Source of the DNA: Paramecium octaurelia
Taxonomy: Eukaryota > Ciliophora > Oligohymenophorea > Peniculida > Parameciidae
Length of the DNA stretch: 64,000 bases
NCBI GenBank assembly: GCA_905182995.1
Contig: CAJJDP010000016.1
Coordinates: forward strand, 1 to 64,000
Direction: 5' to 3'
Shown: positions 40,547 through 51,235 of the stretch, in pieces
Layout of the letters: each line of letters opens with the position of its first letter
Numbering within the stretch: position 1 is the first letter of the stretch
The notes under the pieces: model-generated
The model's input: the letters and a program-made list of their open reading frames with translations, nothing else
The model's database searches: none
What the model was told of the DNA's origin: nothing
Made by a program: the position numbers and the translations under genes

Positions 40547-41841
40547 TCATTTTAATAGATTTCTCGCTATAATCATTCTCATTATCTCATTCGTCCCCTC
40601 CAATATCTTATGAACTCTCAAATCTCTCACAACCCTACCATTATCCATTCATCAACATTATACCTTTCTATCTAATATTCCCTTAAATATCCATATCCTC
40701 CATGTAATTACAATGCATCATTGGCCACATCGAAACAACTATCCGTAGCATACCTTTTGGCCATACTCACATATAAACTCTTATCAATCTGATTTTAATC
40801 TAGTTTCATGGCAGCTTATCTCACGATCAATCTAGATGTTACTAAACTCGCTGCCATATCAGCTAATTTAAACTATAATCCTTAAAAACTAGAAAGTTAC
40901 TATCCAAATTATTTGCGATCTTTTATTATTAAATTATAATTTAACCTTATAAATAATCCCTAGAAAGATCTAAAGCTAATGAAGCTCCTCCTAGAGAACA
41001 TGATGAAATATTGATTCTACCTCCATCCAATGCACTCATCCCCATTTTGAAACCCTAACCTTCCTTCCCTACTAAGTTACTCTACGGTACTCTGACATTC
41101 TCTAAAATAACTCTAGTTGTTGGGGAAGCATGCCAACCCATTTTATCCTCCACTTTACCGAAAGACAGTCCAGGTGTATCTTTCTCAACTAGAATGCTTG
41201 AAACATCCTTCTCTGATGTCCTACAAACTATCAAATATAGGTCACTCACAGACCCTCCAGATATAAAACATTTTATTCCATTTATAATGTAATCTTTACC
41301 GTCCTCTCAATATTCTATATCATATACCTTCTTAGCATATGTCTCCATATTCTTGCTGTCACTCCCACTATTAGGTTCTGTCAAACAATATGCAACTAAA
41401 GCCTCAAAACTATTTATTCTAGGTATCCAAGTTTTCCTCTGGTCCTCTGTCCCGTAATTAGCCAATAAATAGGCGCAAAGATTTTACACTGCCAAAGTTG
41501 CCGTTGTAGTGATATCCCCATAGGATAGGGCCTCAAATATAACACTAGCTGAGAGGTGATCCAGTCCAACTCCACCTGTAATCATGAAATATCTATGTAC
41601 CTAATTCTTATTTTACATAGATAGTTGCAAATCCCATATCACTTAATTCTTTTAGGACCTCTCTGGGAAGATAATTATTTTTATCCCAATCAGATGCATA
41701 TGGTAGCATATTTTCTTTTGCAAAATCCAATGCCACCTTTTGTATTTGTTGATGTTCTTCATTGAGAAATGTAGTGTCATAAAGATATTTAAATCCAAAA
41801 CGTGGAATATGATACGATATCCTATTACGTATTATTTACAT
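40547..41841 (-). CDS. Acyl-CoA dehydrogenase, probably mitochondrial
   Basis: This flavoenzyme family makes the alpha-beta double bond in acyl-CoA during fatty-acid or branched-chain amino-acid breakdown. The 396-residue frame is full length. It contains YCLTEPNSGSD (FAD/substrate loop), DYIINGIKCFISGG, FKMGMSALDGGRI, LHGGYGYLREY and, at the end, LEGTNEIMRMIIARNLL. The Glu of the LEGTNE block lies at the usual catalytic position of MCAD/SCAD-type enzymes. Four introns are needed: 41600-41576, 41327-41304 (24 nt, ends GAG), 40945-40920 (starts GTT) and 40663-40635. The start at 41841 gives a basic MQIIRNRISYHIPRF, suitable as a mitochondrial presequence. A further in-frame ATG lies at 41874 but would leave only 21 bp to the divergent phosphatase start. 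The sequence looks most like the short/branched-chain group; exact substrate is uncertain. Confidence 0.9.
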
Positions 41842-41895
41842 TATAAATAAATATCTAAAAAATATAATAATCATTTATTTGGTTCACATTCCCCA

Positions 41896-42830
41896 ATGCT
41901 TAACTAAGCCTTTCTCTTCACAGTACTTGAGGAACGCTTCCACAAAATCTACCAAGGGAATGTTCTTGTCTTGGAATCTATATAATACTTCAAATTAAAA
42001 AACATTAGAACTATAATTGTTGTTGGATAATAAAATCATATTAAATATACAGACTATGTTACCTATCATGTACTATTGATAACATTATCTAGAGAGTAGA
42101 TGATAACATTGGAGAGGCTCTCAAAACTTTTGAATAGACTTGTCAGTTGATTTAGAATGAAATCAAACGTTCTTCGGTATTAATATGTTGTTAAAATGGA
42201 CTAAATTGGAGTGCAGCCATAACTATTGCATATTTAATAAATGCTAAAAAGTGGCAATATGAGAAGGCCTTCTATTACATAAAATCTTTGAAAAGTTTGG
42301 TAAATCCATAGTTAGCTCTAAAAAAATAATTGATTTTATTCAATAACAAAATTCATAACACTAAAACCTTTAATCAAGAGAACAAGATGAATTAATCTAA
42401 TTTAATTGTTCAATCAAAGTTCTAATAAAGGATTATAGAGTAAAATGAAAAATTGTAATATTTGAATGATTCCATATAATCTAGAGATGAAAGAAATTCA
42501 ACCAATTCTAATTAATGTGATAAGACTCCTAATTTTTTTTCCCCAAAAAATACTCATATAAACAAGAAAACTATTGCATAATCTGAGACAAAAATAATGA
42601 AAAAGGAGACTATACCAAAATTAGCAAGACATTTAAGAAATTACACATTCTAAATTGAAGATGGAAATAATAATCTTAATCTTAATAATAATAATAATGC
42701 TAATAATTTTATTAATTAACCAATTATAAGTAACTCTCCAAAATTCAAAGAGGAAGAAGAACCTGTTGTTTTAAGGCATAGAAAAAGAAGATTTGCGCAT
42801 AGAACTAAAAGTGCTATTAATAATGTTTGA
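41896..42830 (+). CDS. Dual-specificity phosphatase-like protein lacking the catalytic Arg (pseudophosphatase)
   Basis: The 303-residue frame begins MLNQAFLFTVLEERFHKIYQGN and uses one 23-nt intron (42070-42092). Residues ~15-140 match the DSP fold: IYQGN (like LYLGN), ENIRTII-type strand LKNIRTIIVVG, and DDNIGEAL. The P-loop reads LICCQNGLNWSAA, where active DSPs have HCxxGxSRS. Cys91 and the Gly are kept, but the His is Cys, and the Arg of the CX5R signature is Trp97. Catalysis is therefore unlikely, as in STYX-type pseudophosphatases that bind phosphoproteins without hydrolysing them. The C-terminal half is polar and disordered, with an Asn run and a basic VVLRHRKRRFAHRTKSA end that could be nuclear-localising. 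It is divergent from the dehydrogenase gene with 54 bp between starts. Confidence 0.8.
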
Positions 42831-42924
42831 TTTTCAAAGTGTTTAAATTTATACACTTTTATTATTATTTTCTAAATGGTTCTAATAATCAGTATATTCG
42901 TTATATTATAATTTAAATTAAAAA

Positions 42925-45017
42925 ATGTTAGATAATTACTAGTGTCCAAGCAAATAACATCATCTATAGAAAAATATGCAAAAGAAATACTAAGATGAAT
43001 CAATTAATGATTCTAATTCAATTAAATTAACTCCCAACGTCAGAAATCAAATGTTGGGAGTATCCAAAATATCAGACATTAAAGTCTACAATGATTATTC
43101 TATTGATTCGCAGTTTTTTGATAAGAGCAGCATCCTGGAGTAATCGCTAGAATAAGAGCTGAGAATATGGAAAGAACAATACAAAGTTGATCCTCAAGTG
43201 GTCTAAAAAATAGAATTATGTATTATGATGATAGTTACATTCTAGAAATAAGAAATATTGATAATCAAATAACTTAATTGGCAACCTAATTTGAAATCTG
43301 CATCAATTTACAATAAAAAACCTAATCTTATTTTTAAGAATTTCAATAAATTGTCAAAGGAACAACTTTTACTAAGTTTTCGAGGTCTAACTGTAAAAAA
43401 ACTGCCCTTAGAACAATCTTCTATTGTCCATTCTTAAATGCAATATGCTGGAAGTCCAAATCATCTAAATTCCCTTCCTCCAAATAAATTATTCCAATAG
43501 ACCAGATAATTCAAATACACACAAATTATTCCAAGTATTTTCATTTTCTCTTAGCATAGGTATAAATTGTTTAAGAAAAACTTTGCAATTCCTAAATAGT
43601 TTAATGAAGAGTTTTTCTTTGCAATTGAAGGACGCAATGGATATCGATTAGAATTGATTGCAGAATCTAAATAAGAATAAGATTTATACATAAGAATCTT
43701 AAATCAATTAGTCGAAAATAATCAAAAATCTTTTAATAGCTCTTTTTTTATTGAGTAATACTCTTAAAATATCAACTAAATTAAAAAGGTAATAATTATT
43801 TATATTAAGACTTTTAGAATCTCGACACTTCCAAATTGTGTTTTATAGAGGCCATAGAAAAATTACAATATAATTTCATATAAAACACAACATCCTTATT
43901 GTAACATGAAAAAGAGAAGAATAGCTTATTAAAGAAGAGATCTTGTCATATCATAAATTAGAATAAATAATAAATTGATGAATTGGGTTAATAAAATCAT
44001 TAATAAAAGAAAATGATTCAAGAATTATAATTACAGAAGGAATACTATGAATAAAGGATTGTACAATTATAGGAATTTTATAATGTAAGAACTATGCAGT
44101 TTAAAACCAGTTAAAGTCCCTAACTTTCATAAATCAATCAAATCTTGAAGGATATTATAGGATTAGATGGTGAAAACAGTGTATACAATGAATCTTTGAT
44201 TGATGTACAAGTCTAATAAGTAGATTAGTATTAAGACTGTTTGAAAAATCTTAGAAAAGTTCAAGATATTTTAGTCAATTAATAAAACTTAGAAATAAAC
44301 TTAAGAACAAAAATGGAAAAGTTATAAAGTGAAAATGCTAATTTGTAATAATAAATTAAAAAGTCATAAGCAGATATCAATGAATGTGAAGGTATAAATT
44401 AAATGTTGTAAAAAAAATTAATTGATTTTAATTTAAATATGGAATCAAAGGAAGAATAGTTTAATACTGTTATTAAGGAGATCTAGAGTTTAAAATAACA
44501 CCTACCTTGTAGAATGAGCACATCATAGTCATAATCAGAATATTCAATTAAGCTGAATGAACAAGATCAAACACTTCTTAATTTTTATATTTAGATTATA
44601 GCATTTTTGTTTTTCATATTGGTTCCAGAAGAACTAAGCAATGAATTTGAATAAATTATGTAAGGATTCTTTGTTAAGATAAGTACAAAATATGGGGACT
44701 TGCTACAAATATCTTTATTAATAAAATAGATAAATAAAGTTTATCAGAATTTAGAATAGCAATACAAAAATAAAGTAGAATAATTGTTCAAAGAATAAAT
44801 CTATCATTACTTCAATTATATTCAAAATTCTAATAAAAAAGGCATGTCTTCACCTACAAGCACTTAAAATTCAAATAAACTACTATTAGCGGATAAAACA
44901 TTTTCATCTCCCAATAATAAGATATTCGTTAAGAACAGTGCTAAATTTTATAAGAGAGAAGCTTTTTAATCATTAGATCCTCAATAGATTAAATACTTAT
45001 CATAATTAGTTAAATGA
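42925..45017 (+). CDS. Large coiled-coil protein of unknown function
   Basis: The frame runs from MLDNYQCPSKQ to the TGA at 45015 with one 29-nt intron (43789-43817) and gives 687 residues. The first ~270 residues are polar. From about 290 to 560 there are heptad-rich coiled-coil segments such as MIQELQLQKEYYEQRIVQLQ and NLRTKMEKLQSENANLQ. A short hydrophobic patch (IIAFLFFILVPEEL) lies near 540 inside an otherwise helical region. The C-terminus is Ser/Lys-rich. No domain is recognised. In a ciliate this pattern often marks basal-body or cytoskeletal proteins, but nothing in the sequence proves that. Confidence 0.75.
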
Positions 45018-45061
45018 ATATTGAAAATAAATATACACAATCATTTATATGCATTAAATTA

Positions 45062-46082
45062 TCAAATGAACTAATTTTATATTTACAGCTTAAAAAGATT
45101 ATCTTTTGTTTAATTCTCTTACGCTAAGTTAGTTTTTCGATTGAAATCTTTTCTAATAATTTATTCCTCTTAAAATAAATAGAAAATATTTACATATAAA
45201 ATTATTTTGTTTCTTTTCATTAGTATTAGTTTAATTTTGATTAGATTAACTGACTAGAGTGTCTGATTCAATTTTAGTTTTCTTTCTAATATTTTAGTCT
45301 TTGATAGGCTATTTCTTTTATTCTACTTTGGAAAATTAATCTTCCAAAAATGAATCTAATTATTGAGTATTTTCAAGTTGCTTTTTGGGTTTAATTTCAA
45401 AATCAGCATACAGAGAATTTCTAACTTAATTTCTATTATATTTTTTATCTTAATAAACTTCTTCCTTTAATTCTTTAATTTTCAATTATTATTTTTTCAG
45501 ATTTTAATCTTTTTCACTTACTTATTATTTTTAATTCTCATGTTTTTCTTTATTAATTTATTTTTAAGGTGATTAACTTCTACTTGATTCTAGATCACTA
45601 AGATCAGATTATAATTTTTATTAATTAGCTTCTTGAATGACTTAGTCATAAAGACCTCTAACATAAGGTTCTAATTTAATGTCAGACAATTTCTTAAAGA
45701 TAGGTGTTTATTCTGTTCCTCTATTTTTTAATTATAATTGCTTCATGAATTTTTGTAATGTCGTTCTAATATTAGGATTTTCGATATCTGCTGTTTCAAT
45801 AACATTACCTTCATCTAATTATTTAAAGAGCTAAAAAAAGTCTTCCAAGTCATCTTAATAGATTTTAAGGAATAACTTAAAGGTTTTCAGAACCTTTTAC
45901 CTATCTATAAAGTTTTTATCTTTTTTATCCTTTTAGGCGAAGAACTTGGAACGCTTTTCACCTCTAAGTAAGAGTTACTCTTTTTTCTGTTTCTTCTTAT
46001 TTTTTTTAATCTCTTTTTCTTTCTTTCTCCTTTTTTCAAGCTTTTCATTTTTTTTATGTTATCTATTTTCTTATTCCTCCAT
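45062..46082 (-). CDS. Lys-rich coiled-coil protein, unknown function
   Basis: The product is about 331 residues from MEEQENRQHKKNEKLEK. The first 40 residues are almost entirely Lys/Glu/Arg/Gln, a likely nucleolar or nuclear basic tail. A more ordered segment follows at ~50-150 (QKVLKTFKLFLKIYQDDLED, FFQLFKQLDEGNVIETADI, SDIKLEPYVRGLYDQVI), then a polar Gln/Lys-rich tail. One 25-nt intron (45193-45169, ends AAG) leads to the TGA at 45062. The family is not recognised. Its start is only 16 bp from the divergent eIF3i start, so the two must share one tiny promoter region or have overlapping leaders. Confidence 0.68.
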
Positions 46083-46098
46083 AAATTAAATTAATTAA

Positions 46099-47254
46099 AT
46101 GAGGCCTTTTCATGTCAGAGGTACAGACAGAGCAATAATGACTGTGAAAATCAATCATGATGGAGATTTATTCTTTACTGCCTCGCAAGATGGTGGTATA
46201 AATTGTTGGTTGACAGAGACTGGTGAAAGGTATATCATAAGAGAGATAATAAATTAGATTAGGAAATTACAAAGCAAGTGGTGCAGTTAAGACATTAGAC
46301 TTAACAGATAACAGTGAATTATTAGTTAGCGGTTCTTTGGAAGTAAATATTACTAATGAATATAAAAGGGTTCTGTTGATTTCTTTTAAATCAATGGAGG
46401 AAAGAGTCTTGGTAAATTAACTGCTGATATGAGAAAGGCCAAATGGGTTGAGTTCTCTTTTGGGGATGAAAATTTAATTATTGTAATTAGATTGGAAGCA
46501 TAATGTATAGGTATATTAACCAATGACTTCAACAATCAATTATGAGACTCGAATTCTCAAAGTGCAAGAAATTTTAGATAAGATTAAATTGAGATAAACA
46601 TAAGATGTTTTGGAAATTACAGACACTCTTGTGACTCCAGATAAATTCAAGACTACTCAAGCAAGTTGGGGATATTTGAATCAATCCATTGTAATGGCAT
46701 CAACTGAAGGAGAACTATTATTGTTATCTTATCCATAAAGTATTTTAAGTCTAGATTATTCTTAGAGGAGGAAATTAGAAGAGTCTAAGTACATGATGGA
46801 GAAATCAAACAATTTACATTTTCTAAGGATTTTTCAATTTTGGCTACTGCTGCTAATGATGGATGCAAGATCTTTGATCCAGCTACGTTATAATAGTTGA
46901 GATACTTCAAATATGAAGTTCCTATGAATGCTGTTGCAATCTCACCATTATTTAATTCTGAACAAAAGCCAAAACCTCATTTGATAGTTGCTGGTGGTAT
47001 TCCAGCAAGAGAAACAGCCAGAACCAAATTTTAAGGATTTGATATACATATTTGCAATGTTATTTATGAGGAAGAAGTAGGAAAATTATTAAGTATAATA
47101 AATTATTAAATTTATAGATCCAAATCAAATTGGACCTATCAACGCTTTGGCATTCTTCCCTGATGGGAAAGGGTTTATTACTGGAGAAGAGGGTGGATAT
47201 TCTAGAGTCTATAAATTTGATTAGACTTATTGGGAAAATGATTTATTCAAGTGA
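46099..47254 (+). CDS. EIF3I: Translation initiation factor eIF3 subunit I (WD40, TRIP-1)
   Basis: eIF3i is a seven-bladed WD40 propeller in the eIF3 complex that prepares the 40S subunit for mRNA loading. The start MRPFHVRGTDRAIMTVKI matches the conserved MRPxxLxGHxRxLT opening. The C-terminus has GPINALAFFPDGKGFITGEE and GGYSRVYKFD, matching the family's last blade. Blade-like repeats include GDLFFTASQDGGINCW, SELLVSGSLEGSVDFF and FSILATAANDGCKIFD. Five introns (46230-46257, 46343-46368, 46483-46510, 46740-46765, 47093-47117; 25-28 nt) give an intact 340 residues, close to the usual ~325-345. Confidence 0.93.
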
Positions 47255-47636
47255 ATTTTAGATTTGTATATTTACGTACATTATAAAAAGAAAGTATCTG
47301 TAATTAAGTTATATATTTTAAATGGAATTTATGCATAATCTTGTATGAATCTTTGAATTTAGAATTTATTTAGTGTTCTATCCTTAAAATATGACATTAA
47401 TGTTTTGAACAGTCATGATACTTTGTAATAAATTAAGAATATCAATAATTTTAAAAGGAATGCTTGTAATCAATTTTAGGAAATAGAAGATGTTAACTAA
47501 TAAGTATATAAAAGATGCAGTTGTTTTTGTTATTGATTGAAAAAAATAGAAAATTATAATACTAATTAATAATATATGGAATTTAGGTTAAGTAAGGAGA
47601 ATTCTCTTTATTTTAAGATATAAAATTCTAATATTA
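47255..47636. other. Intergenic, nothing recognised
   Basis: About 380 AT-rich bases lie between the convergent ends of eIF3i and the SVIP-like gene. I see no convincing frame or RNA structure. Confidence 0.5.
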
Positions 47637-47986
47637 TCAATTCCATCTGAGATTATAATTTTCTCCTCTTCTTTCTTTCTCATATTGTTCTGCCTCTTCC
47701 AACTTTTTCTTTTTAAATTCATATTCAATCTAGGCTGCTTGATTCATACCTCTTCTTTCTTGATTTTGTAATCTTTTTTCTGCAGCTTAAGCAATTAATT
47801 CCTATTTGTAATTAATTTGTTTACGTTTTAATTTGCATTTTAAGTTTGTTATTCACCTCCCCCAATCTAAATTCCTTTTCCTTTCATTTTAGCTTATGTT
47901 TCTAATAATTCAAGCATATAAGTACTTTTAGATTTCTACTAATAAGGGTCATTAGTTTGTTCTTTGGATCCACATACACATCCCAT
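47637..47986 (-). CDS. Small VCP/p97-interacting protein (SVIP)-like
   Basis: Exons of the 108-residue product are joined by a 23-nt intron (47824-47802). The start MGCVCGS fits N-myristoylation and palmitoylation, as in animal SVIP, which also begins MGxC. The segment ELIAQAAEKRLQNQERRG resembles the SVIP VCP-interacting helix (AAxxR core followed by RG). The remainder is a charged helix ending NYNLRWN, similar to the GLRW-type end of SVIP. SVIP binds the AAA ATPase p97 and restrains ER-associated degradation. The match rests on short motifs, so homology is likely but not certain. It lies 48 bp downstream of the EF-hand gene on the same strand. Confidence 0.65.
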
Positions 47987-48034
47987 ATTTTAAATTAATA
48001 AATAATAAATGTATTATATTCTTATATAATATCA

Positions 48035-48677
48035 TCATCTTTTCTTTTGTAAACCTTTCATATACCTAATAAATGCTTATTTTCTGATAGTGCCATTTCC
48101 TTCGGGATCACAAGATTAGATTATATTTTGTAAATCTTCATCTTTTAAATTCTCATTACATTCAGATGCCATTTCTCTGAGGTCATCTATTGATATATAA
48201 CCTAGTGTATTGAATTGACTAAGTACCTTTGTAATCTATATCAAATTGATAAAAGATATTCTCAAAATCATCATCAGTATCTTTTTCTCCTGGATTCATG
48301 GACATCATTCTTACAAACTCTCTAAATTCAATGATACCACTTTGATCTTAATCGAAGTCAGCAATCATTTGATAAATAATTTACTTTTTTGGTTAATATT
48401 TACCAGCACTAGCAAATGCCTTTCTCAAATCCATAGGTTGAATGACTCCATTGTTGTTAGAATCCAAAAAATCGAATATTTCCTTGTACAGAATGATATC
48501 TCTCTTGGTTGTTGATCCTGTTATATAATCGTTTGGATCGAATTTAGGTTCAGGAGGGATAAAAGTGGAATATGATTGATTAGGACTCAATTATTATGGA
48601 GGAGGAGCCAAATATTATGGATTTACTTTACTCTAAGGCAACGTAGGAACTGATGTTGTATTTTTCTTTCTATTCAT
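48035..48677 (-). CDS. EF-hand calcium-binding protein (calmodulin/centrin-like)
   Basis: The 205-residue product has a ~55-residue Pro/Ser/Gln-rich head followed by four EF-hands. Loops start at about D72 (DSNNNGVIQPMD), D109 (DQDQSGIIEFRE), D146 (DIDYKGYISIDD) and D182 (DPEGNGTIRKQA). Loop 2 is fully canonical with a position-12 Glu. Loops 1 and 3 end in Asp, and loop 4 lacks an acidic last ligand, so perhaps two or three sites bind Ca2+. A 25-nt intron (48226-48202) falls inside loop 3. Calcium-linked ciliary or cortical control is plausible for a ciliate. The frame is intact to TGA at 48035. Confidence 0.9.
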
Positions 48678-48802
48678 TTTATTATTATATTTTTAATATA
48701 TATATTAAGTATATTGATATTTTGATAATTAGGTTCAAGAATGCAATTATGGTGTTTTGGCATGTTATATTTATTGGTTATTTATAATAATAGTTACATT
48801 AT

Positions 48803-49079
48803 TCATTATTCTTCGGTTTCATTCTGTTTAAGTGCCTGTATTAATTTGGATTCATCTCCCAGATCAAAGTCTTTTAAACTGAAATCACATTTATTTTGTC
48901 TGCCCATATCGGATGTAACACTCTTTGTGGAAGTTATAAATTTCATGAATTTGTTTTGTCTCTCCTTTCTTAACGTTGGTTCTTTGGATTCTTCGATTTG
49001 TTTGATGAGTTCATATTTCAGGAAACGAGACTCTTTATTAATCATCACAACTTACACTCTTCTTATCACAATTCATCAT
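48803..49079 (-). CDS. Short charged protein, unknown function
   Basis: The body reads FLKYELIKQIEESKEPTLRK and ends LIQALKQNETEEQ at TGA 48803. It is helical and charged, without a recognised domain. Two starts are possible. MMNCDKKSS at 49079 uses a 25-nt intron (49055-49031) and gives 83 residues; MMINKESRFLK at 49048 needs no intron and gives 81 residues counting the final Gln codon. I prefer neither strongly. The gene lies between two other minus-strand genes. Confidence 0.55.
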
Positions 49080-49130
49080 GGTTATACTTTTGATATTCAA
49101 TCGGTTTTTTGATTCATCAATAAAACTACA

Positions 49131-49658
49131 TCATTAAAGTATTGATTACTCTATCACTGATCTCACCAAAACTTCAGAACTAAATGCTCTACTTTACTTA
49201 ATTGGACAATCACATATCAGAATATCTTTAAATTCTTCGTCATTCAATTATTATAAACTAATTAATTTCTATTTATTTATTTACCACTCTCTGAATCCGT
49301 TATAATATTAGAATAAATCTTTTTCTGACTAAATAAAATTGTTTATAATATTACTTCGAAAACCCTCACTCGATAATATGTTATACACCTATAATTATTC
49401 ATTTCCAAATTTTGACTATACACTTGCTCATACTAAACTAGAGGATTAGCATCATTAATACTTCGACTTAAATTGTCATAAATCTATTGGATGATATTTT
49501 GCTGTAACGGTATTTTGTCTGGATTTATGTATAAACAAACTTTATTAATAAACCAAAAACATACTAACACTCTCTCCAGATTCTTTCTATATATCACCCA
49601 ATTTAACCGTTATTTTCACATTCATATATTCCCTAAATATAACTAATTCATTATTCAT
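49131..49658 (-). CDS. Protein of unknown function with several short introns
   Basis: The start is MNNELVIFREYMNVKITVKL at 49658. Introns 49564-49540 (25 nt) and 49354-49329 (26 nt), and optionally 49284-49258 (27 nt), give 149 or 158 residues ending SSEVLVRSVIEQSILQ. The segment VICLYINPDKIPLQQNIIQQ and the mix of D/E/K/R look like a real folded protein. The opposite strand is also largely free of TGA here, but has a far less protein-like composition. No family is recognised. Confidence 0.55.
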
Positions 49659-50282
49659 AATGTGATTCTCCCTCTCTCTTGAAAGACAACACATCCCTTC
49701 CTGATTCCCCATTTACAATTATATTAAATTATTATTATAAATATACTAAATTTCATCAATAAACATACATCAAATATTAATATTAATTCCTCTTTACCTT
49801 TTACACCCTCAGCATTATTCTACAATCTATACCATACATAATATAAAATTTATCTATGATAATATTCATATATAATATTGTATAATTGAATTAGTTGAAC
49901 ACTTCAAATCCAATATATAATTTCTTTCAGCTTCTAAATTACAATCTTAATTTTTCAATAAAGTTCTTATTATTTATTGTCTAAACAAATCATGCATCAT
50001 TAATTCTTAATTATTAAGTGGAGAGTATATAGGGGAATCTCAATCCCAAATGAATTTCTAAATGATCAATGCTTAAATTATATTTATTATGAAATATTCT
50101 TTCACAAATTATGCAATTTTCTTGTCTTAAAGGAATGTTTTGAAATATATTACTTTTGAATTTCATCTGACTTTCAATGTGTTATAACGCTAATTTTGAT
50201 AACTCTAGTTTTTTTAATTGCTTTGTTATTTATTCATTGTTCAGAAATATAGATATAAAAATTAAATAAAATAAAAAAAATT
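49659..50282. other. Intergenic, nothing recognised
   Basis: About 620 very AT-rich bases between divergent genes. A plus-strand frame stays free of TGA to 50051, but its translation is Ile/Asn/Tyr/Leu-rich, as expected of random AT-rich DNA. It probably holds the promoter of the ATPase-subunit gene. Confidence 0.45.
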
Positions 50283-50806
50283 ATGAATAGGATCGCCAAT
50301 GGTGTGATAGGACTTGCCTTGAAAAATTAGGCTTGCTTCAGTGCAGCCAAGAAAGCTAAGATGGAATTGACAATTAGAACTCCTTATCGAACAATATTGG
50401 ACAAATTCGAAGGATTCTCAAGAATAGTGGCTAAAACAAATGAAGTAATAGTGTATTGTTATCAATTCGCAAGGCAGCTCTCATTATTCAAAATAGAACT
50501 CCTGCTGCTGTATATATATTACCTCCAGGCCCTTTGAAAATCAAATTTACTTAAGATGTTAAAGGAGTCACAGGTGACTTTTTGCATTTGGGTGGCTATG
50601 TGTTTGTGAATCCGTAATCAATATAAATCTAAATTAGTGACAATACTTGCGAAATCAATTTGATGGATGTTGTCGATAGAAAAGAAGCAAAAGTAGATTA
50701 ATTTGACAAGGCTGATGTTAAAGATGCAGATACTGTTGCTGGAAGATATGCAGGAAAAATTAGGAGATCAGCATAACGTACATTTATTAAAAAAGCAACA
50801 GCATGA
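50283..50806 (+). CDS. Mitochondrial F1-ATPase delta/epsilon-type subunit (putative)
   Basis: The 164-residue product starts MNRIANGVIGLALKNQACFS, an Arg/Lys/Ser-bearing amphipathic head suited to mitochondrial import. The segment MELTIRTPYRTILDKFEGFS, then NRTPAAVYILPPGPLKI, GDFLHLGGYVFVN and EINLMDVVDRKEAKV follows the order of the delta/epsilon beta-sandwich (TPxxxxxxF, PGxLxI, hxGGxVxV). That subunit sits on the rotor stalk of ATP synthase. One 29-nt intron (50445-50473) is needed. The C-terminal helical region is short and basic. The assignment is by pattern, with moderate certainty. Confidence 0.6.
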
Positions 50807-50913
50807 TATTATTACATAAATAAATAAATAAATACATTTACAAGATGCTTTAAATCTAAGGGATATTCATTATTTAATAGCATATTTGCAAATTATTTTA
50901 GTGTTATTGAATA

Positions 50914-51191
50914 ATGAATACAACCAAAACTTTATTGATTAATAGAGCTTTTTTCAAAGTCTAGAATAATTGATGTAATAGATAGGAAAATATAGAATCA
51001 TTAAAAAATCATTAGATAATATAACTACAAAAATAAGTTGTCAAATTATTTATGAAATAATTAAATTTGTTAGAAAGAAATTTGAAAGATGTAAATAAAA
51101 ATCTAAATTTAATGATTATTAAAGTCAATAGATAGAAAGTATTTTGAATTGGAGGCATCATTCATATATATTTATTATATTTGTATTTTGA
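50914..51191 (+). CDS. Possible small gene, unknown
   Basis: With a 23-nt intron starting GTC (50959-50981) the frame reads MNTTKTLLINRAFFKIGKYR and continues for 84 residues as a basic, Ile/Lys/Phe-rich protein ending FIIFVF. The intron boundary is atypical and no family is recognised. It may be spurious or a fragment. Confidence 0.25.
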
Positions 51192-51235
51192 AATAAATGA
51201 TTCAAATAAATTAACTATAATAATTTTTGACGCCT

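Noticed and set aside
41910-42050. Minus-strand frame MILLSNNNYSSNVFQFEVLYRFQ... ending KHWGM
   Set aside because: At first sight protein-like, but the plus strand gives the conserved N-terminal strand of the phosphatase domain (KIYQGN, LKNIRTIIVVG) over the same bases.
49078-50051. Plus-strand open frame opposite the 49131-49658 gene, starting MVILLIFNRFFDSS
   Set aside because: It needs a frame change without a clear intron, its composition is Ile/Leu/Tyr/Asn-rich like random AT DNA, and its start overlaps the minus-strand gene. The minus strand gives a charged, spliceable protein instead.
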